Assembly (NCBI GenBank): GCA_016212745.1 | Contig: JACRDX010000032.1 | Location: 1 to 11,101, forward strand | Direction: 5' to 3' | DNA: 11,101 nucleotides | DNA from: Candidatus Falkowiibacteriota bacterium | GTDB taxonomy: Bacteria > Patescibacteriota > Patescibacteriia > UBA11705 > JACRDX01 | Shown here: positions 1-5,042 of the stretch, one piece after another | Position numbering within the stretch: the first letter of the stretch is position 1 | Layout: every line of letters begins with the position of its first letter | Notes under the pieces: generated by a model | What the model saw: only the letters and a program-made list of their open reading frames with translations | Databases searched by the model: none | Told to the model about the DNA's origin: nothing | Position numbers and translations under genes: made by a program

Positions 1-2
1 AT

Positions 3-530
3 TTAATAAGTCTCGCAGTCAACTGGTTCTGGGGCGCAAAATGGTTAAAGTTGCGTCCGGCTTTTGATTGGCAGATTTGGAAAGAAATCTGGCATCGCTC
101 ATGGCCATTCGCGCTTTCAATTTCGTTAAATTTAATTTACTTAAAGGGCGATACGATTATTTTGTCGTTGTTTCGGCCGCAAACTGAAGTTGGTTTGTAT
201 GGCGCGACATATCGGATTTTGGATATTTTGACAATGATTCCGACATTGATTATGGGCGTGGCCTTGCCGGTTTTGACGCGATTTTGGCTGGAAAATAAAA
301 AAGAGTTTTACGTTTTAATGCAAAAAGTTTTTGATGTTTTTTTAATTCTGGCCGTTCCTGTTATTTTGGGCACAATGCTTATTGCTGACAAGGTAATGGT
401 TTTTGTGGCTGGTCAGGAATTTTTCGCGGCCGGCGCGATTTTGCGGGTTTTGATTTTCGCGGCCGGCGCGATTTTGCTAAATGGTTTGAGCGGCTACGCG
501 GTGGTGGCATTGAATCAACAAAGAAAATGA
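3..530 (+). CDS. Polysaccharide/oligosaccharide flippase (Wzx/MOP superfamily), 5'-partial, upstream part of a split gene
   Basis: The reading frame is open from base 3 to the TGA at 528-530, so the gene begins outside the window; the TTG at 51 is only an internal codon. The visible 175 codons hold several hydrophobic helices and read like the middle of a lipid-linked oligosaccharide flippase, for example GDTIILSLF, VGLYGATYRI and a GYAVVALNQQ stretch near the end. Such proteins move undecaprenyl-linked sugar units across the cytoplasmic membrane and are normally above 400 aa with 12-14 helices. The frame stops abruptly after NQQRK, and homologous-looking helices resume in the -1 frame at 527 with an ATGA overlap. 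This is either one frameshifted gene or two coupled pieces. Family assignment is by pattern recognition of membrane topology and these segments. Confidence 0.8.
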   Translation, partial: LISLAVNWFWGAKWLKLRPAFDWQIWKEIWHRSWPFALSISLNLIYLKGDTIILSLFRPQTEVGLYGATYRILDILTMIPTLIMGVALPVLTRFWLENKKEFYVLMQKVFDVFLILAVPVILGTMLIADKVMVFVAGQEFFAAGAILRVLIFAAGAILLNGLSGYAVVALNQQRK

Positions 531-874
531 TTTTCGGATATTTGTTGGTTGCCGCGCTAACATTGATTGGATATTTCGCGACAATTCCAATATTCGGTTA
601 TTGGGGCGCAGCAGGGTTCACTGTTTTTTCGGAAACGTTGATTTTGATTTTGACCAGCATTGTTGTTTTCAAAACTTCAAAATTTGTTGCAGGTTTCAAA
701 TTATTACCGAAAATTTTAATAGCGACCGCTGCAATGTTGGTTTGTTTGAAATTAACAATCAGCTGGCCGGTTTGGATATTATTTTTTGAGGCATTGATTA
801 TTTATTTTATAGTATTGTTCGCGATCAACGGATTAAGCAAGCGGGTTGTCGTGGATTTGGTAAAACTCAAATGA
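527..874 (+). CDS. C-terminal part of the same flippase, in the -1 frame
   Basis: This 115-codon frame starts at the ATG overlapping the upstream stop (ATGA, 527-530). It continues exactly where a flippase would: MIFGYLLVAALTLIGYF and later segments form about four hydrophobic helices, and it ends with a basic tail (KRVVVDLVKLK). It has no Shine-Dalgarno site of its own. The junction lies in a short A-rich stretch (caaagaaaatga). Three explanations fit: an inactivating or sequencing-error frameshift, -1 programmed slippage, or a two-subunit arrangement with translational coupling. Flippases are normally single chains, so a frameshift (real or artefact) is my first choice. Confidence 0.7.
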   Translation: MIFGYLLVAALTLIGYFATIPIFGYWGAAGFTVFSETLILILTSIVVFKTSKFVAGFKLLPKILIATAAMLVCLKLTISWPVWILFFEALIIYFIVLFAINGLSKRVVVDLVKLK

Positions 875-903
875 CAATTATGGCTTAATTTAGTTAAAAT
901 AAG

Positions 904-933
904 ATCGGCGATTTGACTTCCGCCGATTTTTTT
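904..933 (+). terminator. Rho-independent terminator after the flippase
   Basis: A 7-bp perfect stem pairs ATCGGCG (904-910) with CGCCGAT (921-927) around a 10-nt loop. It is followed by a run of T residues to 933. It lies 30 nt after the flippase stop and separates that unit from the DGR. Confidence 0.85.
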
Positions 934-1007
934 GATAAACTTTAGATAGTTTTTAAACGCGTCAGTCATGGTATCCCGAATGGCGCGGGAGCATGATCAG
1001 CGCAAAG

Positions 1008-1013
1008 AGGAGG
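1008..1013 (+). promoter_or_regulatory. Strong Shine-Dalgarno site fixing the DGR target start
   Basis: AGGAGG lies 6 nt before the ATG at 1020. It decides for that start over the in-frame ATG at 993, which would place the site inside the coding sequence. Most other genes in the window have no comparable site, so this gene looks built for independent, efficient translation. Confidence 0.85.
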
Positions 1014-1019
1014 TGTGTC

Positions 1020-1649
1020 ATGGGAAGAAAGGCAGTGGATGTGGGGCAGTCGCATGCCCTGATGGCTGTACTGGCGCAGAACGTTGACTGGAGTCAACTG
1101 GATTCAGACGTCGTTCAGCGCATCATCATGGCACCGAAAGAATCCGGTGCGCAGTTCACAGCTTTCTTGCGGAATGGAGGCAGGTCGGCTGTCAAAGGCA
1201 GTAAGGTGGTGATTGACCGTAGCAAGCCGTTTGATCCGGTTGAGTTCATCGGAGAGAAGGGCTGGAGCATCGCAGAGCAGGATGAGCGCGCGCTCCGGTT
1301 TACGGAAGTGGATTTGAACACAGTGCTGTTGAAGACGATGTTGGAAGGTGGCGAGTCGTATGTGGTTGGGGAGGAAAAGCTGCGGCGACTCAAGGCGGCT
1401 GAGTACATTCGGTTGGATGCAGGTGTGTTTCTCGCGCTTTGGCAGAATCCGGCGCTGATCCCCGCGAGCTGGCAGGGCAAGGCAGTGTTCTTTGATGGAA
1501 CAATCCTGCTGTCGCCTGGGGGTGGTCGCTGTGTGTTGTGCCTCTTCTGGCATGGTTGGCCGTGGTGCTGGGGCTACTTCGGCCTTAGCAGCAACTTCAG
1601 CGATAGTCGCCCGTCTGCGGTTTTGGCGGGTTTGTCGGCAGCCCAGTAA
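1020..1649 (+). CDS. DGR target (variable) protein, 209 aa, C-terminal variable repeat
   Basis: This is the protein diversified by the DGR. Residues 1-160 are constant. They include a FIGEKGWSIAEQDERALRF segment, then EVDLNTVLLKTML and a KLRRLKAAEYIRLDAGVFLALW helix-like stretch of a kind I associate with CPR DGR targets. Residues 161-209 are encoded by the VR and start TILLSPGGGRCVL. They are rich in W, C, G, S and F, as expected for a ligand-binding surface of the C-type-lectin-like fold known for DGR variable proteins; the fold here is inferred. Fifteen codons differ from TR: 167, 174, 176, 178, 180, 181, 183, 185, 187, 188, 190, 191, 194, 196 and 197. The stop codon follows directly after the repeat. 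No signal peptide or membrane helix is visible, so cell-surface display would need another route. Bases 1021-1080 are 60% G+C against roughly 40% in sampled neighbouring genes. The ligand is unknown. Confidence 0.92.
   Translation: MGRKAVDVGQSHALMAVLAQNVDWSQLDSDVVQRIIMAPKESGAQFTAFLRNGGRSAVKGSKVVIDRSKPFDPVEFIGEKGWSIAEQDERALRFTEVDLNTVLLKTMLEGGESYVVGEEKLRRLKAAEYIRLDAGVFLALWQNPALIPASWQGKAVFFDGTILLSPGGGRCVLCLFWHGWPWCWGYFGLSSNFSDSRPSAVLAGLSAAQ
1500..1646 (+). repeat. DGR variable repeat (VR)
   Basis: This 147-bp copy aligns without gaps to TR at an offset of 485. It has 20 substitutions, all where TR has A: 12 A-to-G, 5 A-to-T and 3 A-to-C. The first 18 bases and the last 37 (1610-1646) are identical to TR. 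The last block, with very few adenines, is the likely initiation-of-mutagenic-homing (IMH) region. All changes fall in 15 codons and all change the amino acid. The first base beyond the repeat (1647, T) differs from TR (2132, C) and creates the stop codon. Confidence 0.97.
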
Positions 1650-1716
1650 GTATCTAGTTCTTTGTTCTTGGGCATGTAGATTTTTTGGGTCTTGGTCTTT
1701 TGCGCTTAGTTTCTGA

Positions 1717-1745
1717 GGCGCCAACAAACTTGTTGGCGCCGTTTT
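1717..1745 (+). terminator. Rho-independent terminator after the DGR target gene
   Basis: A perfect 10-bp stem pairs GGCGCCAACA (1717-1726) with TGTTGGCGCC (1731-1740) around a 4-nt loop, followed by GTTTTAATTTT. It lies about 70 nt after the target stop. In Bordetella phage a hairpin close to the VR end aids homing. This one is farther away and has a T-tract, so termination is the simpler reading, though a homing role is not excluded. Confidence 0.8.
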
Positions 1746-1984
1746 AATTTTATGATAATATTCATCTTGGTAATAGGCGAATATGTGGGCGGTTAAGGCT
1801 TCCTGCTGCCGAATCCAGCGTTCGTGCATTGAGAGTATTGCAGATTACGATTTGCAATAGAGTGGTGTGCGAGGCGCTTCAAAACATGAAGATACTTGGT
1901 ATAAGGCACTATGGCATTGAAGATGCCGGATAAAATACAGCTCGGAGAGAATTCTATGAGCAGTGGTTTTGGGCGGTTCTTTAT
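1746..1984 (+). other. Non-coding stretch upstream of TR (probable TR RNA leader/promoter region)
   Basis: No convincing gene lies here. Short frames that run into TR are open only because TR is coding-like, and the VR-equivalent frame has a stop at 1931 and no ATG before TR. A small inverted repeat pairs TATTGCA (1836-1842) with TGCAATA (1853-1859). Weak -10-like hexamers occur at 1900-1905 (TATAAG) and 1931-1936 (TAAAAT), neither with a good -35. By analogy with other DGRs the stretch should contain the TR RNA promoter and 5' flank, but I cannot place the transcription start. Confidence 0.5.
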
Positions 1985-2131
1985 ACAATCCTGCTGTCGC
2001 CTAGGGGTGGTCGCTGTGTGTTGTACCTCTACTGGAATGGTAAGCAGTGGAACTGGAACTACAACGACCTTAACAACAACTTCAACGATAATAACCCGTC
2101 TGCGGTTTTGGCGGGTTTGTCGGCAGCCCAG
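1985..2131 (+). repeat. DGR template repeat (TR)
   Basis: This is the invariant donor copy. It contains 34 adenines, clustered as AAC/AAT/TAC codons in the VR-equivalent frame (segments such as WNGKQWNWNYNDLNNNF). Twenty of these adenines are substituted in VR. AAY and TAY codons are typical TR design, since changing A in them cannot make a stop. The single exception is the AAG at 2042-2044, which could become TAG; in VR it is TGG. TR RNA would be the template for the RT at 2528-3565. The repeat ends where CAG is followed by CAA here and by TAA in VR. Confidence 0.97.
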
Positions 2132-2149
2132 CAAGTTTTTTCGTTTTTT

Positions 2150-2179
2150 CCCCCGTTAGTCGGGGGATTTTTATTTTTT
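2150..2179 (+). terminator. Rho-independent terminator just downstream of TR
   Basis: A 6-bp G+C stem pairs CCCCCG (2150-2155) with CGGGGG (2161-2166) around a 5-nt loop, followed by an A and the T-rich run ATTTTTATTTTTT. The T-tract orientation fits plus-strand transcription, that is, the end of TR RNA. It begins only 19 nt after TR. It could also slow transcription entering from avd, but T-rich sequence on its far side does not make a good U-tract on the minus strand. Confidence 0.8.
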
Positions 2180-2515
2180 CAATTGACCTTGCCAGCCTCC
2201 CAGCATTTTACCGATCTCGTCTAGCTTTTCTGAAAGCGTGGCATATTTTTTGTTGTCAATCGACCGAGTTTCCCAAAGCATAAGAAGGAAAAGTTTGAGC
2301 ACGTCGGTTTTTCTGATTGCTAGCTGCACATACGGCAATTTTTGTTCGCGCGCTGAAAAACTTGCCACGGATATTGCTTCAAGAATCTCTATAAATAGAA
2401 AATCAATTTTTTGACCAAGCGTGTGGCGATGCTCTTTTGGTATGGTTTTATAATAACCATACCAGAGTAAGTATAAGTCTTTTGCTTTTTGTAGCAGTGT
2501 GTTAAGTTGTTGCAT
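2171..2515 (-). CDS. avd: DGR accessory protein, Avd-like four-helix bundle
   Basis: This 114-aa protein is predicted all-helical. It has the family's typical pattern: KTIPKEHRHTLGQKI near residues 22-36, a hydrophobic middle helix (FLFIEILEAI), TDVLKLFLLMLWE, and the C-terminal signature YATLSEKLDEIGKMLGGW. Avd in characterised DGRs forms a positively charged pentameric barrel that binds RT and TR RNA and is needed for cDNA synthesis; it acts in the cytoplasm. I chose the ATG at 2515; a longer frame would need a TTG at 2539 and would overlap the RT start. No Shine-Dalgarno site is seen. The gene is divergent from RT, with only 12 nt between the ATGs, and convergent with TR. That differs from the common order in which avd is co-directional with TR and RT. 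Confidence 0.85.
   Translation of the reverse strand: MQQLNTLLQKAKDLYLLWYGYYKTIPKEHRHTLGQKIDFLFIEILEAISVASFSAREQKLPYVQLAIRKTDVLKLFLLMLWETRSIDNKKYATLSEKLDEIGKMLGGWQGQLKK
2438..2464. repeat. Perfect 10-bp inverted repeat with TATAAT in the loop, upstream of RT
   Basis: TGGTATGGTT (2438-2447) is perfectly inverted as AACCATACCA (2455-2464) around TTATAAT. It lies inside avd (coding part of WYGYYKTIP) and about 64 nt before the RT ATG. The loop contains a consensus -10 hexamer (2449-2454) on the plus strand, without a recognisable -35. It could be an operator over an RT promoter or an RNA hairpin, or could simply reflect the repeated aromatic codons. Confidence 0.5.
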
Positions 2516-2527
2516 ATTTAAGTAGTT

Positions 2528-3565
2528 ATGAAAAGTCAATTAAAAAATGTTTGGGAGGATATTATTAGTTTGGACAATTTTCTTGGGGCATGGCGTGAAT
2601 TTATCTGCGGCAAGCGCGCAAGAAGAGACGTGCAAGATTTTTCTGTTAGCTTCATGGATAACATTTTGTCGTTGCGAGATGATCTTGCCAAGCATACATA
2701 CAAACACGGAGATTATCAAGCCTTTTGCGTGGACGACCCCAAGCCGAGGATAATTCATAAAGCCAGCGTCAGAGATCGGCTGCTACATCGTGCGATTTAT
2801 AGGGTTCTTTCCCCGTTTTTTGATAGAACGTTTATTGCTGATTCTTTTTCGTGCAGACTGAATAAGGGAACGCACAAGGCAATCAACAAGTTTGCGGCGG
2901 CGGTTTATAAAGTGAGCAAAAATGATACGAAAGCGTGCTGGGTATTGAAGTGTGACATAAAAAGATTTTTTCATAGCATTGATCACGATATCCTTGTAAA
3001 AATATTGGCTGAGTATGTTCCAGATCAAGAAATTCTTGCGCTTTTAAAAAGTGTGATCAGCAGCTTTTCGTTCAACGCAATAAATACGGGACTCCCTTTG
3101 GGTAATCTAACGTCTCAACTTTTTGCGAATATTTATCTAAACCGGCTCGATCAATTTGTTAAGCATAGAGTAAAAGCGCAATGTTATATCCGTTACGCGG
3201 ATGATTTTGTTATTTTGTCAGAAAACAAGGACGATTTGATGCGCAAACTTAGTTTGATGGGGGAATTTTTACGAAAGGAATTACGGTTAGTTTTGCATTC
3301 GGATAAAGTATCCATTAAAAAATTATCGTCAGGCATTGATTTTTTGGGGATGGTCAATTTTTTCCATTTTCGCGTATTAAGAACCAAGACAAAAAGAAGG
3401 ATGTTTAGGGTGATGGCAGAAAAATATTTAAATGTCCGTCGTGGTTTATTGTCTGGCGAGACCTTTAATCAAGGGCTACAAGCATATTTTGGAATATTGA
3501 AGCATTGCAACGGGCACAAGGAGTTTTTATCTTTATTGCGCAAGTATGATAAGATAATAGTGTAG
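2528..3565 (+). CDS. DGR-type reverse transcriptase
   Basis: This 345-aa reverse transcriptase would copy TR RNA into adenine-mutagenised cDNA together with Avd. Early motifs include RIIHKASVRDRLLHRAIYRVL. Motif A is KCDIKRFF with catalytic D143. The motif GLPLGNLTSQ at residues 188-197 is the form typical of DGR RTs and replaces the QGxxxSP of retroviral enzymes. Motif C is YADD at 223-226, with catalytic D225 and D226, followed by a SGIDFLGM segment and a basic C-terminal region. The length is normal for the family, and I see no endonuclease or maturase domain. The ATG at 2528 lacks a clear Shine-Dalgarno site. Any promoter must lie inside the divergent avd gene, since only 12 nt separate the two starts. 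Catalytic residues are intact, so activity is plausible. Confidence 0.96.
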   Translation: MKSQLKNVWEDIISLDNFLGAWREFICGKRARRDVQDFSVSFMDNILSLRDDLAKHTYKHGDYQAFCVDDPKPRIIHKASVRDRLLHRAIYRVLSPFFDRTFIADSFSCRLNKGTHKAINKFAAAVYKVSKNDTKACWVLKCDIKRFFHSIDHDILVKILAEYVPDQEILALLKSVISSFSFNAINTGLPLGNLTSQLFANIYLNRLDQFVKHRVKAQCYIRYADDFVILSENKDDLMRKLSLMGEFLRKELRLVLHSDKVSIKKLSSGIDFLGMVNFFHFRVLRTKTKRRMFRVMAEKYLNVRRGLLSGETFNQGLQAYFGILKHCNGHKEFLSLLRKYDKIIV

Positions 3566-3599
3566 CGGTTGATTTGGGCGGATTTAAATCGCGATCTAT

Positions 3600-4028
3600 A
3601 TGTTTGAACAAATTATGTCAGAACCAAAACAATTTAGAATTCCGGCGAATGAAATTGTTGAAAATTTTTCTCGGTCAGGCGGAAAAGGCGGGCAAAATGT
3701 GAATAAGTTATCAACAAAAGTTGAATTGCGTTGGAATGTCAGCGCGTCTTTGGCGTTCAACGACATAGAAAAGGAGCGAATAAAGTTGGCGCTGAAAAAT
3801 CGCATAAACAATGATGGAGAGTTTGTTATTTTTTGTCAGGAAGAACGGTCGCAGGCGCAAAATCGCGAGCGCGCGTTTGAAAAACTGAACGAAATGGTTG
3901 AGGCAGCGCTGGTTGTTGAAAAAGAACGGAAACCGACAAAACCAACGCGCAGCGCGAAAGAGCGGCGGATGGATGAAAAAACGCGCGTTGCGCGCAAAAA
4001 ACAAGAACGCCGCCGCGTTGACTGGTAG
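3600..4028 (+). CDS. arfB: Alternative ribosome-rescue factor ArfB (YaeJ-type peptidyl-tRNA hydrolase)
   Basis: This 142-aa protein is a codon-independent release factor homologue that hydrolyses peptidyl-tRNA on ribosomes stalled without a stop codon. The catalytic GGQ is at residues 30-32 in the context SRSGGKGGQNVNKLSTKVEL, the RF-1 domain signature. There is no stop-codon recognition domain. The C-terminal tail is long and basic (KPTKPTRSAKERRMDEKTR...KKQERRRVDW), as needed to enter the empty mRNA channel. The in-frame ATG at 3615 would place GGQ at 25-27, closer to E. coli ArfB, so that start is a serious alternative; neither has a Shine-Dalgarno site. The gene follows RT by 34 nt with no terminator seen between them. 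Confidence 0.9.
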   Translation: MFEQIMSEPKQFRIPANEIVENFSRSGGKGGQNVNKLSTKVELRWNVSASLAFNDIEKERIKLALKNRINNDGEFVIFCQEERSQAQNRERAFEKLNEMVEAALVVEKERKPTKPTRSAKERRMDEKTRVARKKQERRRVDW

Positions 4029-4061
4029 ATTGTGGGCGTGATAAAGTTAAGTATCTGTTTT

Positions 4062-4149
4062 GGTGGGATGGCCGAGCGGTTGAAGGCGCGGCTCTCGAAA
4101 AGCCGTATCTGCCAAAAGCGGATCGCGAGTTCAAATCTCGCTCCCACCG
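4062..4149 (+). tRNA. tRNA-Ser (anticodon CGA)
   Basis: This is an 88-nt class II tRNA with a long variable arm. The acceptor stem pairs GGTGGGA (4062-4068) with TCCCACC (4142-4148), with discriminator G at 4149. The anticodon stem is CGGCT/AGCCG around loop CTCGAAA, giving anticodon CGA, which reads UCG. The T arm is GCGAG-TTCAAAT-CTCGC. The CCA end is not encoded. It lies 12 nt before the methyltransferase ATG; longer frames through it are not real coding. Confidence 0.95.
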
Positions 4150-4160
4150 TATTGAAAATT

Positions 4161-4826
4161 ATGAACCAAGATTGGGAAAAATTTGCTAAAACAAATCCGC
4201 GATATTATATCGCGCTTGATTCTTGTTGTGAGCATGATTTTTGGCGAAAGGGCGAGGAAAATTTTCAGAATTTTATCCTGCCTGTTTTAGAAAAATATAA
4301 AATAAAACGCGATAGTGCGTTGGATTTTGGTTGTGGACTCGGCAGATATACTTTTCCTCTGCGAAAATATTTTGATAATGTTGTTGGAGTTGATGTTTCC
4401 GATGCAATGTTTGATCTGGCGCGAAAGGAAGTTGTCTCGCGGAATATTGAAAATGTATTTTTAAAAAATAACGAGCAGTTTTTTGGGAGCGATCAAAAAT
4501 TTGATTTTATTTTTTGCGCGAATGTTTTTCAGCATATTGAGCAATCAGAAGAAATTGAAAATATTTTTGCGAAATTCGGGAATATTTCTATTGGTTATTG
4601 CTATTTGCAATTTGATACGCGGCCAATTGATTTTTTGTATAAAATAAAAATGTCGTTGCCAGATTGGTTGCTACCCAAAGCGCATAGACATGGAATTCGT
4701 AGAATTCGGCGAAACGCAGAGTGGGTTCGAGCATTGTCTAATTGGATGGGATTTGATGTTATTGAAGAATTTAATCCTAATTCAAAATATCATTATTTTT
4801 TGTTGCGATCGTTTATTCGACATTAA
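4161..4826 (+). CDS. Class I SAM-dependent methyltransferase
   Basis: This 221-aa protein has a Rossmann-type SAM-binding core. Motif I is DFGCGLGRY (residues 55-63), followed by VVGVDVSDAM with the acidic residue D78 at the end of strand 2. The DFIFCANVFQHIEQSEE segment is the usual post-motif region (motif IV position). The substrate cannot be told from sequence; the overall look is that of small-molecule or generic methyltransferases. I chose the ATG at 4161 because an upstream extension would run through the tRNA. The gene is followed directly by a terminator, so the unit is short. Confidence 0.85.
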   Translation: MNQDWEKFAKTNPRYYIALDSCCEHDFWRKGEENFQNFILPVLEKYKIKRDSALDFGCGLGRYTFPLRKYFDNVVGVDVSDAMFDLARKEVVSRNIENVFLKNNEQFFGSDQKFDFIFCANVFQHIEQSEEIENIFAKFGNISIGYCYLQFDTRPIDFLYKIKMSLPDWLLPKAHRHGIRRIRRNAEWVRALSNWMGFDVIEEFNPNSKYHYFLLRSFIRH

Positions 4827-4845
4827 GAAGCATAGAAAAAATGCA

Positions 4846-4880
4846 GCGCGTTCGGTTTCTGAGCGCGCCGTTTTGTTTTT
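4846..4880 (+). terminator. Rho-independent terminator after the methyltransferase
   Basis: An 8-bp stem with one G-U pair joins GCGCGTTC (4846-4853) to GAGCGCGC (4861-4868) around a 7-nt loop, followed by CGTTTTGTTTTT. It lies 19 nt after the methyltransferase stop. Confidence 0.85.
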
Positions 4881-4944
4881 GTTGTATTTGAGACGTCTTG
4901 TTTTTTATTTTGTCCCCATTTTTGTTTTTAGATGTTGGTTATTG

Positions 4945-4953
4945 TGATATAAT
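4945..4953 (+). promoter_or_regulatory. Extended -10 promoter for the duplicated-domain/SdpI operon
   Basis: TGATATAAT is a perfect extended -10 (TGnTATAAT). The expected -35 position holds only TTTTTA, and a TG-extended element can work without a good -35. Transcription would begin near 4960, giving a leader of about 80 nt. Confidence 0.65.
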
Positions 4954-4970
4954 ATAATTTGTAGATTGGT

Positions 4971-5013
4971 CCCGCATCCTTATTATAAATACGAAATGTT
5001 TGCGGGATCCCGC
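4971..5013 (+). promoter_or_regulatory. Structured leader with competing inverted repeats
   Basis: CCCGCA (4971-4976) can pair with TGCGGG (5001-5006). The second arm is also part of a perfect 12-bp palindrome, GCGGGATCCCGC (5002-5013), so the two structures exclude each other. The block lies between the extended -10 promoter and the ATG at 5043. It could be a dyad operator or a small RNA switch; no known riboswitch class is recognised. Confidence 0.4.
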
Positions 5014-5042
5014 CATCGAGGCAGGATAATTAGTAGCCGCTT

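Larger units (their letters stand above)
1004..3565 (+). mobile_element. Diversity-generating retroelement (DGR) cassette
   Basis: All core DGR parts are present in order: target gene with VR at its 3' end, TR, an Avd-like helper gene and a DGR-type reverse transcriptase. VR and TR are 147 bp each with 20 mismatches, all at TR adenines. DGRs are known to diversify proteins by error-prone reverse transcription of TR RNA, with the cDNA replacing VR; they are common in CPR genomes. Avd lies on the minus strand between TR and RT, while target, TR and RT are on the plus strand. I see no terminal repeats, integrase or target-site duplication, so this is a retroelement by function, not a demonstrated mobile unit. 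The outer limits are approximate: from the target ribosome-binding site to the RT stop. Confidence 0.95.

Noticed and set aside
1104..1829. Long minus-strand open frame (241 codons) antisense to the DGR target gene
   Set aside because: It is a shadow of the G+C-rich target gene. It has no ribosome-binding site, low-complexity Arg/Gln content, and shares its only similarity to another antisense frame because both run through VR and TR.
1911..2224. Plus-strand frames of 68-82 codons running through TR
   Set aside because: They are open only because TR is a copy of coding sequence. One gives a Thr-rich artefact, and the VR-equivalent frame has no ATG and runs through the terminator.
2411..2454. 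TTGACC and TATAAT upstream of RT as one sigma-70 promoter
   Set aside because: The spacing is 32 bp, far from the 16-18 bp needed, so they do not form a promoter together.
4062..4149. tRNA-Ser as an integration site for the DGR cassette
   Set aside because: No repeat of the tRNA 3' end, integrase or att-like direct repeat is seen around the cassette, and arfB lies between them.
4032..4160. Upstream extension of the methyltransferase frame
   Set aside because: It passes through the whole tRNA-Ser gene. The ATG at 4161 directly after the tRNA is the sensible start.
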